A stretch of DNA of 54,694 bases from Kiritimatiellales bacterium. Its GTDB lineage: Bacteria; Verrucomicrobiota; Kiritimatiellia; Kiritimatiellales; Tichowtungiaceae. The DNA is taken from NCBI GenBank assembly GCA_041656295.1, contig JBBADV010000017.1:1-54694 (forward strand), read 5' to 3'. The notes beneath the pieces were generated by a model. That model worked only from the letters and a program-made list of their open reading frames with translations, had not been told where the DNA came from and did not search any database. The translations under genes were made by a program, and so were the position numbers. Of the stretch, positions 7,688 to 16,081 are shown in pieces; the stretch's first letter is position 1, and each line of letters begins with the position of its first letter.

Positions 7688-8095
7688 TTATTCCTCAAAC
7701 GCCGCATAAATCAGATTGACCGCGCCGATTTCAGCACAGGCAACCATTAATTCTTTATTGACGCGGTACGGTACGTTTTCATCCGCACGAATGAAGAGCC
7801 GCAGTTCCGGGTCTGTGCCCAGTTCCTCCGTCACCCGTTCTTTTAATTCGTCCATCGTCACCGGAATCGCGCCGATATAAAGCTGTCCGTTTTCAGCCAC
7901 GGAAATGGTGAGTCGTCCGGTAACATCCTCAGCAACTTTCGCCTGGCTGGCCGGCGGAATTTCAATATTTTTCGGTTTATCCAAATCTACCGCCGCTGCT
8001 GCAACAATAAAAAAGATGAGCAGCAGAAAAACCATGTCGATCATCGGCGACATGTCGATATCAACATTTTCATCATCTATAAGTTTCAGTTTCAT
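7688..8095 (-). CDS. ExbD/TolR-family protein (first copy)
   Basis: 135 residues. One N-terminal transmembrane helix with the conserved Asp (DMSPMIDMVFLLLIFFIVAA, Asp20) followed by a periplasmic ExbD domain (LTISVAENGQLYIG...). The two ExbD copies share only the general pattern, so they are old paralogues and probably form a heteromeric pair. Located 25 bases after the TolQ-like gene, with AGAGAG as ribosome site. Confidence 0.88.
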   Translation of the reverse strand: MKLKLIDDENVDIDMSPMIDMVFLLLIFFIVAAAAVDLDKPKNIEIPPASQAKVAEDVTGRLTISVAENGQLYIGAIPVTMDELKERVTEELGTDPELRLFIRADENVPYRVNKELMVACAEIGAVNLIYAAFEE

Positions 8096-8120
8096 GCGTC
8101 TCTCTGCTTAACGATCCGCA

Positions 8121-8879
8121 TTAATCATGTTTCTGTTCAGTTAAATCCTGGAACGCCAGCGGCATTTCGCCGGTTTCAAGAGCATCGAACAGGAAGCCGA
8201 CATTACGGCCGAGTGTGGCAAGGGTTTTATTAAAGCCTTTTTTGAAAAAGAAAAAGAACAGCATCGCCGGAATTGCAATAATCAGGCCGGTGGCTGTTGT
8301 GATGAGCGCCTCCCCGATATTGGCAGCGAGCAGTTCCGGCTTACCCATACCCTGCGATCCCATTGTATGGAAGGCTTTAATCATCCCGGATACCGTTCCA
8401 AGCAGTCCGAGCATCGGCGAAATCGCGCCGATAATGGAAAGATAATCAATCGGTTTCATTAACTGCGTTGTCTGTTCAATAGAAGCCTCTTCGATTGATT
8501 CTTTTACTTTATCATAATCCACTTCATCTTTCATACAGCGTTCCAGGCCGGCGCCGAACACGAGTGTAAACATCGCCGGTTTGGAGCGGCAGTATTCCAG
8601 CGCTTTACGCACATCGCCCTTCACCATCATCTGCAGAAGTTCCGGCATCATTTCTTTATGCAACAGCGTTTTTTCCCGCAGTGAAATAAAGTTCTGTACG
8701 ACAAAAACGATCAGCCCGAAAGAACACAGTCCAAGCGGAATCATCGTCCAGCCGCCCTGATAAATCAGATCCAGAAATGTAATTTTTTCCGGGCCGGCAG
8801 TTTCAACAGCCTCCTGCGCAAATATCCATGAGGCAACCGACAAAACAATCATAACAATCCACGCTGTTTTTTTCTTCAT
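8121..8879 (-). CDS. MotA/TolQ/ExbB proton-channel protein
   Basis: 252 residues. It has an N-terminal signal-like segment (1-21, ending IFAQ), a first membrane helix near 40-62, a cytoplasmic region with basic/acidic helices (70-135), and two helices in the typical TolQ/ExbB block (LSIIGAISPMLGLLGTVSGM near 147-166, and ALITTATGLIIAIPAMLFFF near 190-210). The signal peptide ahead of the channel is a version common in TPR-linked ExbB proteins. With the ExbD pair it should couple proton flow to work at the outer membrane. Confidence 0.9.
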   Translation of the reverse strand: MKKKTAWIVMIVLSVASWIFAQEAVETAGPEKITFLDLIYQGGWTMIPLGLCSFGLIVFVVQNFISLREKTLLHKEMMPELLQMMVKGDVRKALEYCRSKPAMFTLVFGAGLERCMKDEVDYDKVKESIEEASIEQTTQLMKPIDYLSIIGAISPMLGLLGTVSGMIKAFHTMGSQGMGKPELLAANIGEALITTATGLIIAIPAMLFFFFFKKGFNKTLATLGRNVGFLFDALETGEMPLAFQDLTEQKHD

Positions 8880-8900
8880 TTTCTACTCTCCACCTTCCAT

Positions 8901-9713
8901 TCACTTTTTTTTCGCGATTTCCGCGGCTCTTTTTTGTATGTGCGGGTCTGAATAAAACTCCTTGATATCGGCCAGCACAGCCTGTGCCGACTCCGGCATG
9001 TTTAATTGGAAATATAGTTCGGCACAAAGCAGTTCGGTTTTCGGCACCCAGTCGGCATCGGCACTGTGAATGGCCATCAGCAGCGCTGCGGTGCGAATCG
9101 CCGATGTGTATTCTTTATGGTACTGTTGAATACGGGCGTCCATGTAAAGCCGTGCAGCGGATTCTTCGGGAAATAACGCATTCCCCTCCGGAGTTTTCAA
9201 AAATACGTCAATTGACTCGTAACCGCCTTTTTCCAGCGTAATCAGCAGCGAATAAAACTGCGCCGCATTTTTCAGATCACCGGATTGTTTCAACAGTGCG
9301 GCGGCAAATTCAAGCGCGCGGTCGTACTCGCCGATCCAGTACGACACCGCCAGCCACTGTGCGATCTGCTGCCCGGCATTCGACGGCAAATCAAAATACG
9401 GGCGCCAGTCTGCCATGCGTTTACTCAGAATTTCCTCAGCGTTATAATAATTTCCGTCATTCAACAGCAGCGCAATATCCTCTTCATCCGTTTTTCCAAC
9501 AGGAAACTGAATGGCTGTAATCTGTGCCGCCGGAAGCTGCATGGATTCCGCTCCGACGGATGGAGTAAAAACGATCATGCTGCCGGCACGGCTTTCCAGA
9601 GCACCGGACAGGTTTCCGGCGGTCGTTTGCAGCCGGACACGCACCGGTGCGGCCTGTGAGATTAAACTGCACGTTGCTCCGTAAAAAATTAAAACTTTAA
9701 ACCAGCGGTTCAT
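8901..9713 (-). CDS. Secreted protein with TPR-like helices, partner of the ExbB/ExbD cassette
   Basis: 270 residues. Signal peptide (MNRWFKVLIFYGATCSLISQAA), a small beta domain (25-75, VRLQTTAGNLSGALESRAG..) and then helical repeats of TPR type (80-265, e.g. WLAVSYWIGEYDRALEFAAA). The start ATG overlaps the stop of the 957-residue TPR gene by four bases (ATGA), so translation is coupled. No enzyme motif. Likely a periplasmic adaptor of the system; the exact role is unknown. Confidence 0.7.
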   Translation of the reverse strand: MNRWFKVLIFYGATCSLISQAAPVRVRLQTTAGNLSGALESRAGSMIVFTPSVGAESMQLPAAQITAIQFPVGKTDEEDIALLLNDGNYYNAEEILSKRMADWRPYFDLPSNAGQQIAQWLAVSYWIGEYDRALEFAAALLKQSGDLKNAAQFYSLLITLEKGGYESIDVFLKTPEGNALFPEESAARLYMDARIQQYHKEYTSAIRTAALLMAIHSADADWVPKTELLCAELYFQLNMPESAQAVLADIKEFYSDPHIQKRAAEIAKKK

Positions 9714-12583
9714 TCTGCGACCTCCGCTCCAACAGATTCCATGGTATTTGCGTTACCGGCGAGCAGTTCATCAGTTTCTTTCGGACCGAGAACATCGCGC
9801 GCTGTCTGCGATTGCGGCAGTTCACGTACATAGTCATCCAGCAGCATCGCACGGTATGTATTGCGTGCAGCGGCCGGACGTCCAAGTTTTTCCAGACACT
9901 CAGCACTCCTTAAATACGCATCTGCCGCCCAGCGACCATTGTCGTATGCTTTATAAAGCAAATACGTGCGCTGATAGAAGGCGAACGCTTTTTCGTAGTT
10001 GCCGCGTAAAAACCAGCTTTCGCCGGTGCGGTACATCGCTTCCGCGGCAATCGGACCGCGCCAGGCACGCACATTAAAAATCAACTGATACGTTTTTTCG
10101 GCAGCTTCATATTCGCCGCGCATCACTTCAATATTGCCTTTCATCAACTGCGCCCAGCCGATCGCCGGGTCTGCGCCGTAAAGTCCGAGCGCGTTCATCG
10201 CCACATCCAGCGCCTCATCATATTTCTGCTGCCGGTATAAATCTTCGGCGCGCAGTTTACAGGCATTTTTCATGAACGGAGAATTTTCGTAATTCTCCGC
10301 AAATACATTAAAAAATTCTTCGGCACGGGAATAATCATTTGTTTCCAGCAGTGCGGCACACATCAGCGAAAGTCCTGCCGGCGGAACCACTTTCAGATCT
10401 TTTTCGCGTGCCAGCAGCGTACGGCTGAGCTCATCCTGAGAACCGTTCAGTTCCGCAGTTAAAACTTCCAGACAGATTTTTAATGTCGGCCTGCCGGCAG
10501 CATCATGCAGTGCGTCATAAATCGTTTTTTCGGCGGCGAAGCGCTGATCATCATTTAATTTTGTTTTTATAATATTCGCCAGATCAAACAGAATTGATGC
10601 GATGCCGGTTTGCGCCGGATCGTCGCCGTAACGGATTACCGCGTCAAGATAGGCATTCACCGTTTTATCAGCATCACCTTGTGCAAGCTGTGCTTTGCCA
10701 ATCCAGAAAACCGCTTGAGCCCAATCAGCATCCGCACCGAAAAACTTCGAATAATCTTCCATCTGTGAAATCAACTGCTCATATTTTTTTGCCGCTTTAT
10801 CAAACTCTTTGCTTTCTTTATAGGCCTCAGCGTCCACTTCCAGCGTCGTTGCCATCTGGAACACGGCGTATGTGGCAGACATCGAAAACTGTTTCTTTAA
10901 ATTGTCTGCTGCGTCCGGATAACGCTCTTTAGAAAAATCGACCGCCTGCTTATATAAACCCACCGCCTCGTCCAGCAGCCCATCGGCACCAAGCAGATCA
11001 GCATACATCGCCAGCGCATCCGGAATCAGTTCATCCTGCGGATAGGTGTCGATGAACTCTTTAAACAGCGTGCGAGCATGATCATAATCTTCCAGTCCGA
11101 AGCGGCAGACGCCGGCGCGGAACAGAGAATCCGGTGCAAACGCTGCACGCGGCTGGTCTTGCCGGTACTTCATGAAAATATCGTATGCCTGTTCAAACTT
11201 CTGCTGCAGCAGACGGCACATTCCCTGCCAATAGCGTGCATCCATTCCTTCGGCAGTATTCGGCACAACCCGCGTTACTTTTTCAAACGCATCAATCGCT
11301 AAGTCGTATTCCATCATCCGGAAATATGCGAAACTGACCAGGTAACGGACGGTCAATTCCTGTCCGCGTTCATCTTCATCTTTCGGCGGCGTCCAGCTAT
11401 CAATATATTTAAGTAATGCCAGCGCAGAATCAAATTCTTGATCGTTCAGGTAGTGCTGCATCAGGCGCGTACAGATCAGGCGCGGATAAAGTCCGGATCT
11501 ATTTTTTTCGAGATAATCTTCACTGATTGCAATCGCTTCAGTGTACTGTTTTAATTCATAAAGCAGCAGAGTTTTTTGAAAGAAAGCAGAAAGCCCTTCC
11601 TCGCGCGCCGGATATTTTTGATAAATATGATCGAATAGCACGGCCGCTTCCCAATAACGTTTCTGCTCCGCATAAATCTGCGCGGCACGATACGCGATAT
11701 GCACATCATAATCCGGAATTTTCTGCAATGTTTCCAGCGCGGCGCGTAACTGTGTAATCTTCCATTCGCGATCTTTGTCGCGCGTATTCGCTTCAATTTC
11801 CGCCAGACGTTCCTGCTGACGGTTGAGCAGATCGCCTTTCGGCAGAACCAAACGGTAAATTGCCAGCGCTGCGCGATATTTTTGCTGATCGAACAGGCGG
11901 TCACCGATATTCAACAGGGTCAAATTGAGCGTAACATCGTCGCGCGATTCACCGCGAAACAGCACCGGCAGCGCTTTAATCACTTCAGCACTCCTGCCGA
12001 CTTCAAACAGGCAGCGTATGTGCATCAACCGGTAGGCGCGAATATTACCCTGGTCTTTGGTGCGTTTAAGCGCATCCGGGATCATCGCCAGCGCTTCTTC
12101 ATATTTTCCAAGCTGAAAATACGCCTGCAACAGAAACTGTTCAGCTGTTTCTTTATTACGCAGACTGATCGTCCGGTCATCCGCCATCGTTTGTGCGGTC
12201 GTCTGCAGCACTTCCCAGTTTTCCATGGCCCGAGCAATCCGGCAGAGAATCTGCTGCGCCGAAATCCGGTCTTTTACCGGTTCATTCGCAAGATATTCAG
12301 TGATATATTTCTCAGCTTCATCCCACTGCCCGATATCACACAGTGCCTGACTAAGCTGAATTCGCGCCTGTTGAATACTGTCTTTCGCAGAACGGTCGTT
12401 CAAACTTCCCACGCGAGTGATAATTTCCTTCAATAAAGGTACCGCCGTGCCGGGATCTTTATTCTGCAGGGCAAAATCAGCCGCCGCAACCAGTTCTGAA
12501 AACCCCAGTTGTGTCGCGCTTTGAGGCAGCACCGTCAGCGTACCCAGAAATAAACTCAAACTTATTAAATATGCTTTTCGCAA
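9710..12583 (-). CDS. Large secreted TPR-repeat protein, first gene of the ExbB/ExbD operon
   Basis: 957 residues: a signal peptide (about 1-21, ending LPQSA) and then tetratricopeptide repeats to the C-terminus (for example GQWDEAEKYITEYL, GKYEEALAMIPDAL, MMEYDLAIDAFEKV, GNYEKAFAFYQRTYLLY). Start is a TTG at 12583, supported by GAGGG five bases upstream and by the signal peptide beginning right after it. TPR arrays of this size usually scaffold protein complexes. Operon order is TPR, secreted partner, TolQ-like, two TolR-like proteins, suggesting an energised envelope machine whose periplasmic part is TPR-built. Confidence 0.85.
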   Translation of the reverse strand: MRKAYLISLSLFLGTLTVLPQSATQLGFSELVAAADFALQNKDPGTAVPLLKEIITRVGSLNDRSAKDSIQQARIQLSQALCDIGQWDEAEKYITEYLANEPVKDRISAQQILCRIARAMENWEVLQTTAQTMADDRTISLRNKETAEQFLLQAYFQLGKYEEALAMIPDALKRTKDQGNIRAYRLMHIRCLFEVGRSAEVIKALPVLFRGESRDDVTLNLTLLNIGDRLFDQQKYRAALAIYRLVLPKGDLLNRQQERLAEIEANTRDKDREWKITQLRAALETLQKIPDYDVHIAYRAAQIYAEQKRYWEAAVLFDHIYQKYPAREEGLSAFFQKTLLLYELKQYTEAIAISEDYLEKNRSGLYPRLICTRLMQHYLNDQEFDSALALLKYIDSWTPPKDEDERGQELTVRYLVSFAYFRMMEYDLAIDAFEKVTRVVPNTAEGMDARYWQGMCRLLQQKFEQAYDIFMKYRQDQPRAAFAPDSLFRAGVCRFGLEDYDHARTLFKEFIDTYPQDELIPDALAMYADLLGADGLLDEAVGLYKQAVDFSKERYPDAADNLKKQFSMSATYAVFQMATTLEVDAEAYKESKEFDKAAKKYEQLISQMEDYSKFFGADADWAQAVFWIGKAQLAQGDADKTVNAYLDAVIRYGDDPAQTGIASILFDLANIIKTKLNDDQRFAAEKTIYDALHDAAGRPTLKICLEVLTAELNGSQDELSRTLLAREKDLKVVPPAGLSLMCAALLETNDYSRAEEFFNVFAENYENSPFMKNACKLRAEDLYRQQKYDEALDVAMNALGLYGADPAIGWAQLMKGNIEVMRGEYEAAEKTYQLIFNVRAWRGPIAAEAMYRTGESWFLRGNYEKAFAFYQRTYLLYKAYDNGRWAADAYLRSAECLEKLGRPAAARNTYRAMLLDDYVRELPQSQTARDVLGPKETDELLAGNANTMESVGAEVAE

Positions 12584-12693
12584 AATACCCTCACCGATAA
12601 TAAGAGCTGATCGTAAATCAAAGACGCCCTTTACGTCAATTATGAAACGGTCTATGTGTAAAAATCAGGATATCCCCTGTTTTGCAGAGCGGC

Positions 12694-13683
12694 TTATCCA
12701 ACAATATAATGTACGACATCGTTCAGGTGAAGAATTCCCACGGTCTTTGAATGCCGGTCGGTAACAATAGCGACGGATTCTTTTTTGGCACGCAACCGGC
12801 GCAATGCACGGGCGAGTGAGTTATCCGGCGCAATGCGGTCAATTTTTCGAATGAACGGTTTTACCGGCACTTCAGATTTTTCACCGGCAGCAATGATATC
12901 CAGCAGGTCTATAAAACCGGTCAGATTATTTTTTGTTTCACGGAATACAACGATTTGTTCCCCTTTGATTTTCTTGAATACATCAATTGTCTCTGCGACG
13001 GTTGCATTTTCGTTAAGCGCCGGCATGGCAGAAACCGGCTTCATTATATCGCGTACGGCTATGCGCTGCATCGCGATGACATTATCAATCATCCCGTGCT
13101 GATGACGACTTAATACAGAGGAGTGTTTTTTATCTAAAAAATATTCGCGAAAACTTTGCAGTGACAACGTGAGTCCCTGTGCATCGCCTTCTCCGGTCAA
13201 AATGACAAAGAGACGTTTCAACAATTCAGTTAATGGGGAAAAAAGGGTTTCTATGAACAGTAACAGACCGGAAACACGGTACATGAGAGAATCGGCACGC
13301 CGCCGGAAAATTTCTTTCGGGATCAGTTCACCCAGAAAAAATACCGGCAGCATTAATGTCAGTGTTGCGGCGAATTCCGCTGACCACGGCAGAAATCCGA
13401 ATAGTAAACGTCCGTCCTGTCCGACGCCGGCGCCGAGATACAGTTGCGTGACTTTACGGGAAAGGAGATAATTTACGATGTTATTGCCGATCAGAACGGT
13501 AAAAATGAAACGGTAGGAATCGGACAGCCCGGCCTGCAGCCATTTGGCAGCCTTGTCCTGATTTTCTGCGCGAAAGCGCAAGCGAATGCGGTTTACGGTG
13601 TAACCGCCGGTTTCTATGCCGGAAAAATAAGCTGAGCCGGCGAACAGTACGGCAATAAAAAAAACAGTCCACCAGAGTGTCAT
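12694..13683 (-). CDS. CNNM/CorC-type membrane protein with CBS pair (second copy)
   Basis: 329 residues. An N-terminal CNNM (DUF21) membrane domain of about four helices (1-150, with the typical GIETGGYTVNRIRLR motif) is followed by a CBS pair (about 205-329, ending ...IVTDRHSKTVGILHLNDVVHYIVG). Unlike its neighbour it lacks the C-terminal CorC_HlyC domain, so it is a short form. Family members affect magnesium/cobalt transport. The start overlaps the upstream CNNM gene by four bases, so the two are translated together and may form a heterodimer. Confidence 0.88.
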   Translation of the reverse strand: MTLWWTVFFIAVLFAGSAYFSGIETGGYTVNRIRLRFRAENQDKAAKWLQAGLSDSYRFIFTVLIGNNIVNYLLSRKVTQLYLGAGVGQDGRLLFGFLPWSAEFAATLTLMLPVFFLGELIPKEIFRRRADSLMYRVSGLLLFIETLFSPLTELLKRLFVILTGEGDAQGLTLSLQSFREYFLDKKHSSVLSRHQHGMIDNVIAMQRIAVRDIMKPVSAMPALNENATVAETIDVFKKIKGEQIVVFRETKNNLTGFIDLLDIIAAGEKSEVPVKPFIRKIDRIAPDNSLARALRRLRAKKESVAIVTDRHSKTVGILHLNDVVHYIVG

Positions 13684-14954
13684 TCAGCACCTCCGGCGGA
13701 ACTAAGCTGCAGCAGAACCGTTTCTACGCGCCGGTGTTTTACGGATTCAACCGTTAAATAAAGATTATGCAAAGAAACAGAATCGCCTTCCTGCGGCATT
13801 CGCCCGAGCATGGAAATGATTAAACCGCCGACAGTATCGAATGATAAACTCCGGACTTCCATACCGGAAAGAAATCCGGTGAAAAGATCTCTCCATTCGC
13901 GAACGGCCAGTCCGCCGGAAATACGATAGGTGGTTTCGTCCAGCTTTTGAATTTCATTTTCATGATCGCCGGCTGTTTCACCGCCGATTTCCGCGAACAG
14001 ATCTTCAGTGGTGACGATTCCGGACAGTCCGCCGTATTCATCAACCACTGCCGCAATACCCTCTTCATCCGTCAGCATTTCTTTCAACAAAGATTCCGCG
14101 CGGCGTGTTTCAGGAATAAATTTTAAAGGATGCAAAAAATGTTCCGGTGAAACTCCGGCGGGGTTACTGTGTAAAAAAATATCGCGGATGCGAATATATC
14201 CGATGAGATCGTCTTCGCAGCCGTTCCGGTAAATTAAAATCCGGCTGAAATGTTTTCCGGCTGCGGTCTTAATTATCTCCTGCATATCAGCCTCTAGCGG
14301 TTTACGCAGAACATGAACACGCGGAGTCATAATCTCGCGCACACGAATGTCAGACAGGTCTACGATGTCTTCGAGAATCTCCTTTTCCTGACTTCCAAAT
14401 CCCGGTTCGTGTTGAACCGCCCGTAACAGTTCGCGCAGCTCGCCGGCATTTAGTGTGCTTTCCGCCGTCGCGTTTCCGCCGGGATGTAAGAGATGAAGCG
14501 TTTTCCGGACAATCCACCGGAAAGGCTTGACAATGCGAAACCATATATGGACAGGCAATGCAGTGGCGCGAAGAATCGTGCCGGGGAAATGAATTCCGCC
14601 GGCTTTCGGCGCAATTTCACCACAGAGGATTACGGCGAGCAGAATTATCATTCCAAACAGCCATTCAATCCATCCGCCAGTCTGGCTGCCGGCGCGCCCT
14701 GCCAGTGCAGCGCCGATACAAAAAAACAGAATGTTTACAATGAGGTTTCCAAAAAGCAGTGCAGTTAACAGTTCCGACGGCTCTTGACTGAGAACACGTA
14801 ACAGTCCGGCAGTTCCGCGATGCTGCTGCAACCGGCGGCGCACATCGACGGAAATGGAAAACAGTGCTGTTTCTGTTCCGGAAAATACGGCCGATAAAAC
14901 AAGCAGGAATATCATCAACAAAACTAACAAAAACTGTTCAAAACTGAAATTCAC
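13680..14954 (-). CDS. Hemolysin-family CNNM/CBS/CorC_HlyC protein (first copy)
   Basis: 424 residues: CNNM membrane domain (1-175; SGTETALFSISVDVRRRL), a CBS pair (about 200-325; REIMTPRVHVL... and AAVVDEYGGLSGIVTTEDLF) and a CorC_HlyC C-terminal domain (335-420; SFDTVGGLIISMLGRMPQEGD). Complete domain set for magnesium-efflux-associated proteins. Start is GTG at 14954; its ribosome site is weak, so a slightly different start is possible. Divergent from the DciA-like gene with 68 bases between them. Confidence 0.9.
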   Translation of the reverse strand: MNFSFEQFLLVLLMIFLLVLSAVFSGTETALFSISVDVRRRLQQHRGTAGLLRVLSQEPSELLTALLFGNLIVNILFFCIGAALAGRAGSQTGGWIEWLFGMIILLAVILCGEIAPKAGGIHFPGTILRATALPVHIWFRIVKPFRWIVRKTLHLLHPGGNATAESTLNAGELRELLRAVQHEPGFGSQEKEILEDIVDLSDIRVREIMTPRVHVLRKPLEADMQEIIKTAAGKHFSRILIYRNGCEDDLIGYIRIRDIFLHSNPAGVSPEHFLHPLKFIPETRRAESLLKEMLTDEEGIAAVVDEYGGLSGIVTTEDLFAEIGGETAGDHENEIQKLDETTYRISGGLAVREWRDLFTGFLSGMEVRSLSFDTVGGLIISMLGRMPQEGDSVSLHNLYLTVESVKHRRVETVLLQLSSAGGAE

Positions 14955-15022
14955 GCGTGCCGGGTCCGGTTAATATGCTACAGTCTGCTGGATTCAAAAA
15001 ATTTTGCAAACTGTGATTTTAA

Positions 15023-15421
15023 ATGAAACCAGCCCGTCAGGATTATCAAAAGTGGCAGCTTACACGCGAGCGCTTTTGTATTGAAGATGAAAAGCCGCCG
15101 CCGCCGGCACGAAAAGAAAAATTCATCAAAGAAATTCTTACTGAAATCACCGCCGGCGAACAAATTGAACATTACGAGGCTTCCGATGTTTTAATCGACC
15201 GCTGGCCGGCAATTACCGGTGAGCAGATCGCCCGACACACGAATCCTGTTTTTTTAAAAAACTCGGTACTCACCGTGTATGCAGATCATGCCGGCTGGCT
15301 GGCAGAAGCACGCCGTATTCCGAAAAATTTTCTATTGAAAAAAATTTCAACTGTCTCCGGTCTGCCAAAAATCAAAGAAATCCGTTTTCAGCTTGATCCC
15401 TTACTCTGCAACCGGAAATAA
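15023..15421 (+). CDS. DciA-like (DUF721) protein
   Basis: 132 residues. The N-terminal 45 are basic and Pro-rich; residues 55-130 carry the DUF721/DciA fold signature (VLIDRWPAITGEQIARHTNP, LTVYADHAGWLAEARRI, IKEIRFQL). DciA proteins load the replicative helicase DnaB in bacteria that lack DnaC. No Shine-Dalgarno is seen before the ATG. The function assignment rests on domain similarity only; dnaA or gyrB, common neighbours elsewhere, are not here. Confidence 0.8.
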   Translation: MKPARQDYQKWQLTRERFCIEDEKPPPPARKEKFIKEILTEITAGEQIEHYEASDVLIDRWPAITGEQIARHTNPVFLKNSVLTVYADHAGWLAEARRIPKNFLLKKISTVSGLPKIKEIRFQLDPLLCNRK

Positions 15422-15422
15422 G

Positions 15423-15453
15423 AATACCGCCCCACAGGCTGCTGGTATTTTTA
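15423..15453 (+). terminator. Terminator between the DciA-like and Wza-like genes
   Basis: AATACC (15423-15428) pairs with GGTATT (15444-15449), with an inner GCC/GGC, then TTTTTA. It begins two bases after the DciA-like stop and may serve that gene. Confidence 0.6.
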
Positions 15454-15470
15454 TCTCAAAATTTTCCCGA

Positions 15471-16058
15471 CTAATAGAACGTCCGGTTTACACGGATTCT
15501 GTCGCCGGCTTCAAGCGGAATATCCAGTTGCGGATTTTTTTCAATTTTCCGCCCGTCAACTTTTATTACTTTTCCTGCGCGGGTGATTTCAATGCTTCTT
15601 TTATTCGCATACTCCGTATAACCGCTGGCAGCGGCGATCGCCTGCATTAACGTGATATGCCGGTTTAACAGATATTCCTGCGGACGTTTTACTTCGCCAT
15701 CAATGAAATAGCTTTTGGCCAAAGTCTGCACATTCACCGTAATATTGCGGTAAATTTGTCCATCGACATACATTTTCTGAATTTTCCGTTCCAGTTCAGT
15801 TGTTGTCAGTCCGGAAGCTTTGATGGGCTCATCTGCATACGGCATTGTTATCATCCCGTATTCATCAATGATCACTTCCTGCATCTTTTCTTCAGGAATT
15901 CCAAGCAGTGAGATTTGCAGCGGATCCTGCGGCCGCAACCGGTAAAGCCCTACCGTATTGTTGGATGGCGGGACCGGCTGCCGACCGGAAAAGAAACACC
16001 CCGATACAATGCATGATACAAACAAGAGAAGAACTCCTCTAATGACAGTCTGCTTCAT
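15471..16058 (-). CDS. Polysaccharide export lipoprotein (Wza/SLBB type)
   Basis: 195 residues. Start at 16058 is chosen because AAAGGA lies seven bases upstream and a signal peptide with lipobox VSGC (Cys21) follows. A Poly_export domain (about 33-110, YRLRPQDPLQISLLGIPE) precedes an SLBB segment (115-190, FIDGEVKRPQEYLLNRH...). Short for Wza because it lacks the second SLBB and the C-terminal membrane helix, as in many outer-membrane auxiliary proteins. Last gene of the exopolysaccharide operon, 23 bases after the Wzc-like gene. Confidence 0.9.
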   Translation of the reverse strand: MKQTVIRGVLLLFVSCIVSGCFFSGRQPVPPSNNTVGLYRLRPQDPLQISLLGIPEEKMQEVIIDEYGMITMPYADEPIKASGLTTTELERKIQKMYVDGQIYRNITVNVQTLAKSYFIDGEVKRPQEYLLNRHITLMQAIAAASGYTEYANKRSIEITRAGKVIKVDGRKIEKNPQLDIPLEAGDRIRVNRTFY

Positions 16059-16081
16059 TAATGATCCTTTCAAATACAAAA

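Noticed and set aside
12660..12690. Terminator of the short CNNM gene
   Set aside because: CAGGGGATATCCTG followed by TTTTTA was considered, but the stem has mismatches and is too weak to call.
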